A stretch of DNA of 64,000 nucleotides, taken from the NCBI RefSeq assembly GCF_018873765.1, contig NC_057920.1:12847307-12911306 (forward strand), given 5' to 3'. Made by a program: the position numbers and the translations under genes. Positions 59,301 through 64,000 of the stretch are shown here, one piece after another. The DNA is from Telopea speciosissima (Eukaryota > Streptophyta > Magnoliopsida > Proteales > Proteaceae). A model generated the notes under the pieces. It saw nothing but the letters and a program-made list of their open reading frames with translations, did not search any database and was not told the origin of the DNA. Positions within the stretch are counted from its first letter, which is position 1. Every line of letters begins with the position of its first letter.

Positions 59301-61812
59301 TTACCTTGGTCAGTGGTAGTGTGTGGCAAGAGAAGCCCATTCTTGTTTCCTGCCATGATAAGCAATACATGAGTAAAACATATTGTGAAAATTGAAAAGT
59401 TGGTTATCCACTTCTAACATAAATGATCTTATAGTTCCACCACTTACCAGCACATAGCCGACCAATAATTCTAGTGCCTCCTATGGATGTTTTAATCACA
59501 GGAATAGCGTCAGCTAGCTCAGATTCAAATATGCTGCAAGAGAATCAGAAAATCATCATCATATTCTTAACACAAGATGGCGATGGAAAGAAAGTTAGGT
59601 TAATACAGCATGAACATACTAACCTGTAAAAGCTTTCTGAACCTCCAATGGCAACCAAACAATATGCATTGGTCAACTTGGAGAAAACCCCTACTTCACA
59701 GCAGTTCTCAAACTGGAGTCCTGCACAGGTTTCATCATATAAAAGAATTATCTTCAGAAATGTCAAACAGTAGAGTAATAAACATTAAACAGCATATATA
59801 AAAGGAATGATAAGATACAATAAGACAAACATAAAATGAATTTGGAACATTTTACTTACTTATATACCCATAAATGAGCCATTTTCTCATATCATCAGGC
59901 AGGGATGAGAAAAATGGAACAGAAACAAAAACGAGAAAGATGCCTACACAATTTCTAAAACAGTTTTTAACCTGTTCAAAAACTGTCTATACTTTAACTT
60001 TAGCTGCATGGCTATGTTACTCATCAAAGAATAGCCAAAAAGAACTTGGGATGTTAGGTCTTCCAGACTTCCAATGCCTACTTTCCACGCAAATAAGGCA
60101 GTCAAAGCAAGTTGGGAAAGAATGGGAAAAGAAGAGGGGTGTATTCAATGTCAATTACACAGTATCAATTTATCAAAGCTTCTCACGTTGCCAATTGAAC
60201 TTCCTTTTTCAGGTAAACTACACAAGGTACACAGACTTGAACAACCTAGTAGGGACTGTTTGGGTTCATGTAGGGATGCACTCCCAGTGTTCCCGCTGTT
60301 CCCTAGCTTCCATTCTAAGGAACAACAGTTGCACCAGGAACATGTCCATGGCATGAATCTAAACTTCCCCTTAACCAGATTACTTGAGTCAATGAACACA
60401 CAGAAAAGAAAAAGGAAGATAAATACAGGGGCTGTTCTTTTTTTCAAATGAACAAAATTCCATTCCTCAAATGTCAAATGAACAAGAGATACAAACCACT
60501 ACTCTAGCCCATTGGGAATAATGGAATCTTGAAAGTCTAACTGCATTTCAGGCCAAAAAGAAGCAGGGGAGAGAAATTAAGAGTGGAATCATTGAAGAGA
60601 ATGCAAACACAGTAGATCCTATCTCTAAGGTGTTAACAATAAAGGGGGTTTCCCATCTTCAAAGATCTCAAAAGAGTAGAAGAAGCTGTTACTGAACTTC
60701 CAGAATTCTATATACACTGACAGAAGTAAATGAGATAGTTTAGCAGGCCATAATAGACCACTTGCAGTGTGAATCCCAAGGGCTCTTTCAGTTAAACATT
60801 TTTTGTAGGAATATAGGAAAGTTTCCATGATAGAATAGTCCAATTATACTCCAATATTTCCCAGTTTCTTAAGCCAAACACAAAAAGATATCAATGAGTT
60901 ATCTTGGTAGTATCAGCTTTGCAAAGGGTAAAGTGCACATCCTATCACTTTGGGCTGAAGGAAAATGAGAGTAAAGTTGAGAACTTATGATTCATTACTC
61001 TAGTTTCTGTATTTTATGTCTTTTATAAACATTTCACCCTGTGAAACATCAAGGAAGCTCTTGTGAGCTCTGTAGCTTCACAGGCCCAAAGATAAATGGT
61101 CAAATTGAGACATATCCATGATGGAGCATGAACACTTACATGAGATATAGAATAGCAGGGGAAGAAAAGAATAACGCGTACAACTTCATGGAATGAATTT
61201 CTACAAATGACTATGAAGTATTGGCTTGAACTTTAATAATATATAAAGTAAAATGCACGTCCTTCGTACATTGGTCCAGGACTTCCTTAGGGACTCAAAT
61301 GATTCCAGTAAGGTGATTACAGTCCCTTTTCTTTTTCTTTTTCCCTCGTTTTCTATGTTCATTGCTGCCTGAATCACCAAATGTGTATTCAGTTATTGAA
61401 AACCATGAAGCTGAAAACACATATTTCCACATCTAACTTTGATTTTTTTTATGGCAATTTGGCTCCTCTATGATTCTTATTAGAGGAAGAATAAATCTCC
61501 TATATGTCCTTGGATTTATTTATGTTTTTGTGTGGTTTCAGTCTTTAGGAAAAGCTTCAACAACAGATTTTCAAAGTGGAGACCACCTTATGGATTATAT
61601 AGAATGTTGGACAAAATCCATACAGGGCCATTGTTCATTTAACTCTAATAATACATTATAATACCCCTATAAGCACTTATAAGCCTCAGATAAACACATT
61701 AGATTCATTCAACTCTAATAATACAATACCCCGTAAGCACTTGTAAGCTTCAGATAAACACATTAGATTCCGAACAACATCATAAATAACTTGTGAACTT
61801 ACGCGTTGCCAT
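53352..61812 (-). CDS. EIF6: Eukaryotic translation initiation factor 6, complete, 7 coding exons
   Basis: Exons on the minus strand: 61803-61812 (ATGGCAACGC), 59624-59720, 59448-59533, 59305-59349, 53986-54116, 53694-53804, 53352-53609. Phases agree and the sum is 738 nt, 245 residues, the standard eIF6 length. The protein reads [20 protein letters not shown] through [44 protein letters not shown] and [18 protein letters not shown] to IDSYV. eIF6 binds the 60S ribosomal subunit, is needed for its biogenesis, and blocks premature joining to 40S (family knowledge); the fold is a five-bladed pentein. Intron 4 is 5.2 kb and full of retroelement LTRs. Intron 6 (53610-53693) is only 84 nt, in frame and free of stops. 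No coding lesion is visible, unlike the copy at 42-47 kb. Confidence 0.97.
55263..55530. repeat. Direct repeat unit 1 in eIF6 intron 4
   Basis: About 265 bases from AGCTTCACTACATGCCCATC to GATGTAGATCAAAGCATGAA are repeated at 56714-56965. The pseudogene has a single equivalent at 44985-45235, without the final GATGTAGATCAAAGC words. Confidence 0.85.
55531..56713. mobile_element. LTR-like insert between the two direct repeats
   Basis: A 1.18-kb non-coding block, absent from the pseudogene copy. Its right edge, read on the minus strand, starts TGATGCAGATTCATCACG, like a plant LTR start. The left end and target duplication are not clear. No gag or pol. Confidence 0.5.
56714..56965. repeat. Direct repeat unit 2 in eIF6 intron 4
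   Basis: Matches 55263-55530 almost base for base. It ends with the same GATGTAGATCAAAGCATGAA words, then a C8/A7 tract. Confidence 0.85.
56948..58118. mobile_element. LTR-like insert interrupted by a younger solo LTR
   Basis: Sequence from about TGATGTAGATCAAAGC (56944) to CGACTTTGCA (near 58110) is absent from the pseudogene intron, which passes directly from AACAGGTTCA to AACTATGAAC. It includes promoter-like and leader-like DNA (57180-57330) and no coding domain. A second LTR is nested in it at 57412-57999. Its own target duplication is unclear. Confidence 0.5.
57412..57999. mobile_element. Solo LTR with 5-bp target duplication AATAG
   Basis: Starts TGTTGGGAAATTCC and ends GGTTATCCAACA, so the termini are TGTTGG and CCAACA, a standard LTR inverted repeat. 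The 5-bp duplication AATAG is perfect at 57407-57411 and 58000-58004. Length is 588 bp with no internal region, so it is a solo LTR. Confidence 0.93.
58119..58790 (+). repeat. Old LTR fragment shared by both eIF6 copies (intact gene side)
   Basis: Matches 45247-45900 in order (AAAAAGGCTTAGTTTAGTCA, then TATATAGGTATTGGGCC). The pseudogene has about 150 extra bases (45898-46050) at its right end. Confidence 0.6.
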
Positions 61813-62530
61813 AATAACACGATGAAAATATCAAACGCAGATAGTCGCAAACAAGACCTGCATCAATAGATTTAAGCAAACCCCAAATTAGTAAAGCGCA
61901 AGAAAGACTTATGCTCAAGAAATACCCAGAAAGTGAGATAAGGAATAATTCAGGGTCAGGCAACTCGAAAAAAAAAAAAGAGTGAAAATATTCGTGACGA
62001 AATGAAACAACTCTTATTCAATACTTGAGGAAGCTTGCGAAAATATTCGATAAACACTGAACAAGGAACAAATTAAAATATTTCAACCCAACATCTAATC
62101 AAGCACAAGAAGTTGAATTCTTCATGCTTTACTGAATAATAAACTACTAACAATAGCAGACTTTTTTTAGCAAAGAAACCTTCACTGAACGGGTCTAAAG
62201 ATACAAAGTTGAAATATAGAATAGGAGAAAAAAGATTTCAATCTGTAGAAGCTCCAGGTTACGTCACGAGTTTCATAGGTTTTCCCAAAACGATGAAATA
62301 GAACTGTTACCTGCAGAAATCAGAGAAGGGGAAGGAGAGGAGAAGAAGAAGAAGGGAGAAAAGAGTTGCAGCAGCCAAGAGTCAACTGTATTCACCAAGG
62401 GAGAAGAATGATAAACATATAGGAATTAGGGATTAGGGAAAGGAAAAAGATAAGACTGCCCTCATGATGGAGCCTAAAAGGAGTCTCGAGACTAGAACTA
62501 TGTTTTGGGCTCACAATAGGGGTGTCAATG
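61813..62530 (-). promoter_or_regulatory. 5' leader, leader intron and promoter of eIF6
   Basis: An acceptor (TTGATGCAG, exon from 61857) precedes the short first coding exon, and a donor (CTGCAG/GTAACA, exon end 62311) marks a probable leader intron at 61858-62310. Upstream, a telo-box-like CCCTAATCCCTAA (62426-62438, minus strand) and a site II-like TGGGCT (62506-62511) are present. Both motifs are common in promoters of plant ribosome and translation genes (established); their use here is inferred. Confidence 0.55.
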
Positions 62531-62740
62531 GGTCGGGTTGGGCCTGGCCTGCCCTAAACCCTAACCCAACCCTAGAGGTCTTAACCTAAACCCTGACCCA
62601 ACCCAACCATGGCAGGGCCAAGAAACCCTCAACCCTGACCCGACTCTGCCAGGGTTTTTCCTAACCCGAGCCGGCCCTGATTGACCCTGATAGGGTCAGG
62701 TTGGCCTTGATTGACCCTGTCCCTGACCCAGACCTTGACT
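62516..62740. repeat. hAT-like MITE relic, CCCTGACCC-rich
   Basis: Opens AGGGGTGTCAATGGGTCGGG, a typical hAT MITE end, and is packed with ACCCTGACCC and AACCCTAACC words. The right end (CCCAGACCTTGAC) pairs poorly, so it is old or truncated. Confidence 0.5.
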
Positions 62741-62912
62741 TTATTTATTTTTTTTGGAAATGATTTTTCTTATGCCTGTAATTTTTACTATGTCAAAGTT
62801 GATCAGATTGTAATTTTCTAGGATTTGTCAGCATTGCAAGTAAAATATTTTAACTTAATTTGAAGCAGTAAAAATCAACAGCTTATAAACAGTGCACCCA
62901 ATGAATCTCGTT

Positions 62913-62987
62913 AGATTGTTCTATGGTCAATCTCGATAGATTGTCCTATGGTCAATCTCGATAGATTGTCCTATGGTCAATCTCGAT
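62913..62987. repeat. 25-bp tandem repeat, three units
   Basis: The unit AGATTGTCCTATGGTCAATC plus TCGAT repeats three times; the first unit has one T for C. No coding context. Confidence 0.95.
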
Positions 62988-62989
62988 AA

Positions 62990-64000
62990 GGCACCAATCA
63001 TGTTACATTCAAACACCATGACCGATCAAAAAGCCAAGTAAGAGAAAGAAACAGGGCAATAAGCTCACAATACTCAACTTAAGATTATTAAAGCCTTAAC
63101 CAATATAACATCTTATACAAAAATAAAAAATTCTGAGTATAGAGTTTGAGTAGTTCATGCCGAAGATAACCAAGGTTAAGACCCACTCCAATCCACCTCT
63201 CTTGAAACCTTATGAAAGCAGGATTCATACTACATCATATCATTATTTAGTGTCACATTAAGCTGACAAAAAACAGGGGAAGCATCATCAATCTCATGAC
63301 TCTGTAACCATCACACTAACCCGAAGGTCGGGTTACTAAATGCCACACAAAAAAATATTCAATAATCCAAAATAAATTTAAGAAAAAAAATTATCTAAGA
63401 AAAGACATGGATTTGGGTATGTATCTGTTTCCATCCATTAATTCAAAAGTTCAAGAGATATCTGTTTTACATTCTACACCCAGTTTTGTCATCCATGCCT
63501 TTGCCCTCTGCCACAGAGAGCTGTAAAAAAAATTATCTACAACACCCCCATCTCCCCAACCCCCCTTCCGATTCCAACAGTAACAACCTATTCTCCTTTT
63601 ATTACCCCCTGCTGTAAGCCTGTAACAGCGAACAAACAAACATATTACCCCCTGCTGTAAGCCTGTAACAGCGAGCAAACAAAAACCCTGGACTTCCACA
63701 GCAAAACGCTCCTCCCTTCGACTCTCATTCCCATCCAATTACTTGACCCCAAACCAGATAACCTCTTCAATTTTCACTGAAAATCACCCCACCCATTTGA
63801 CTTTAAAAAACAAAAAAAACCACTGTCGATTCCCAGCGAAAACGCCCACCACCCCTTTTTTTTTTTTCCTCTAAAACTTTGAGTAACCCCTTCTAGGGTT
63901 CAACCCAGTGAAAAGAATAAAAAAAAAAGGAGAAAGAGCAAAGAAAAGAGAGCGAGAGACAAAACCAAGAGAGAGATACAGAAGACGAAGAACAATCGGA
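62990..64000. other. Right-end intergenic region, no gene recognised
   Basis: An open frame at 63451-63738 on the minus strand is partly made of the tandem repeat and has no domain, so I do not call it a gene. The last 100 bases are purine-rich (GAGAGCGAGAG, AGAGAGATACAG), which may be the leader of a plus-strand gene beyond the edge, but this is a guess. Confidence 0.4.
63600..63682. repeat. 43-bp tandem duplication
   Basis: TATTACCCCCTGCTGTAAGC, then CTGTAACAGCG, then AACAAACAAACA occurs twice in a row with one internal difference. Confidence 0.9.

Noticed and set aside
63451-63738. A 95-codon minus-strand gene
   Set aside because: Part of its sequence is the 43-bp tandem repeat (CLLAVTGLQQGVICLF-like repeats), and there is no domain or splice context.
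1-64000. CRISPR arrays, bacterial operons, rRNA genes or integrated viral genes
   Set aside because: None seen. Spaced direct repeats are absent, the genes are split by plant introns, and all retroelement parts are ordinary LTR, LINE or SINE debris.

Overview
This is nuclear DNA of a flowering plant. The evidence is introns with GT/AG borders, AT-rich intergenic DNA full of transposon debris, and plant-specific genes (tonoplast sugar transporter, DYW-type PPR protein, SIAMESE-related protein, PMI1-like protein). Long introns and Au-type SINEs suit a medium or large dicot or basal-angiosperm genome. I cannot name the species.

Layout. (1) 1-5.0 kb, minus: the first exons of a MSSP/TST tonoplast sugar transporter whose 3' part lies off the left edge. 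(2) 5.0-18.6 kb: no gene; MITE-like foldback elements, SINE and LINE tails, microsatellites. (3) 18.97-23.45 kb, plus: a complete six-exon mitochondrial phosphate carrier of 305 aa. (4) 26.65-33.1 kb, minus: an inverted, tail-to-tail broken copy of the same gene. It lacks exon 1, carries frameshifts and a stop, has a solo LTR inside exon 3, and holds a 2-kb Mutator-like element and an Au SINE in intron 3. A Ty1/copia 3' fragment closes its upstream end. (5) 35.7-38.5 kb, minus: an intact 904-aa DYW PPR gene, head-to-head with a 69-aa SIAMESE-related gene (38.96-39.17 kb, plus). (6) 41.4-47.7 kb, minus: a broken copy of eIF6, entered by a 1.5-kb hAT-like element. (7) 48.1-50.7 kb, minus: an intronless PMI1-like gene of 871 aa. 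(8) 52.7-62.4 kb, minus: the complete eIF6 gene (7 coding exons, 245 aa), with several LTRs nested in its 5.2-kb intron 4. (9) 62.5-64 kb: repeats and a possible 5' leader of a gene to the right.

The genes do not form one pathway. What stands out is two independent local duplications, one inverted (phosphate carrier) and one direct (eIF6, around PMI1). Each has one intact and one decayed copy, so insertions in the decaying or intact copy can be ordered in time by comparing the two. I found no wholly unknown protein system. The most notable items are the inverted gene pair that could form a hairpin transcript, the gene-like interior of the Mutator-like element, and a stop-free 84-nt intron in eIF6. 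All exon borders were read by eye from splice consensus, phase and family sequence; no search was run.
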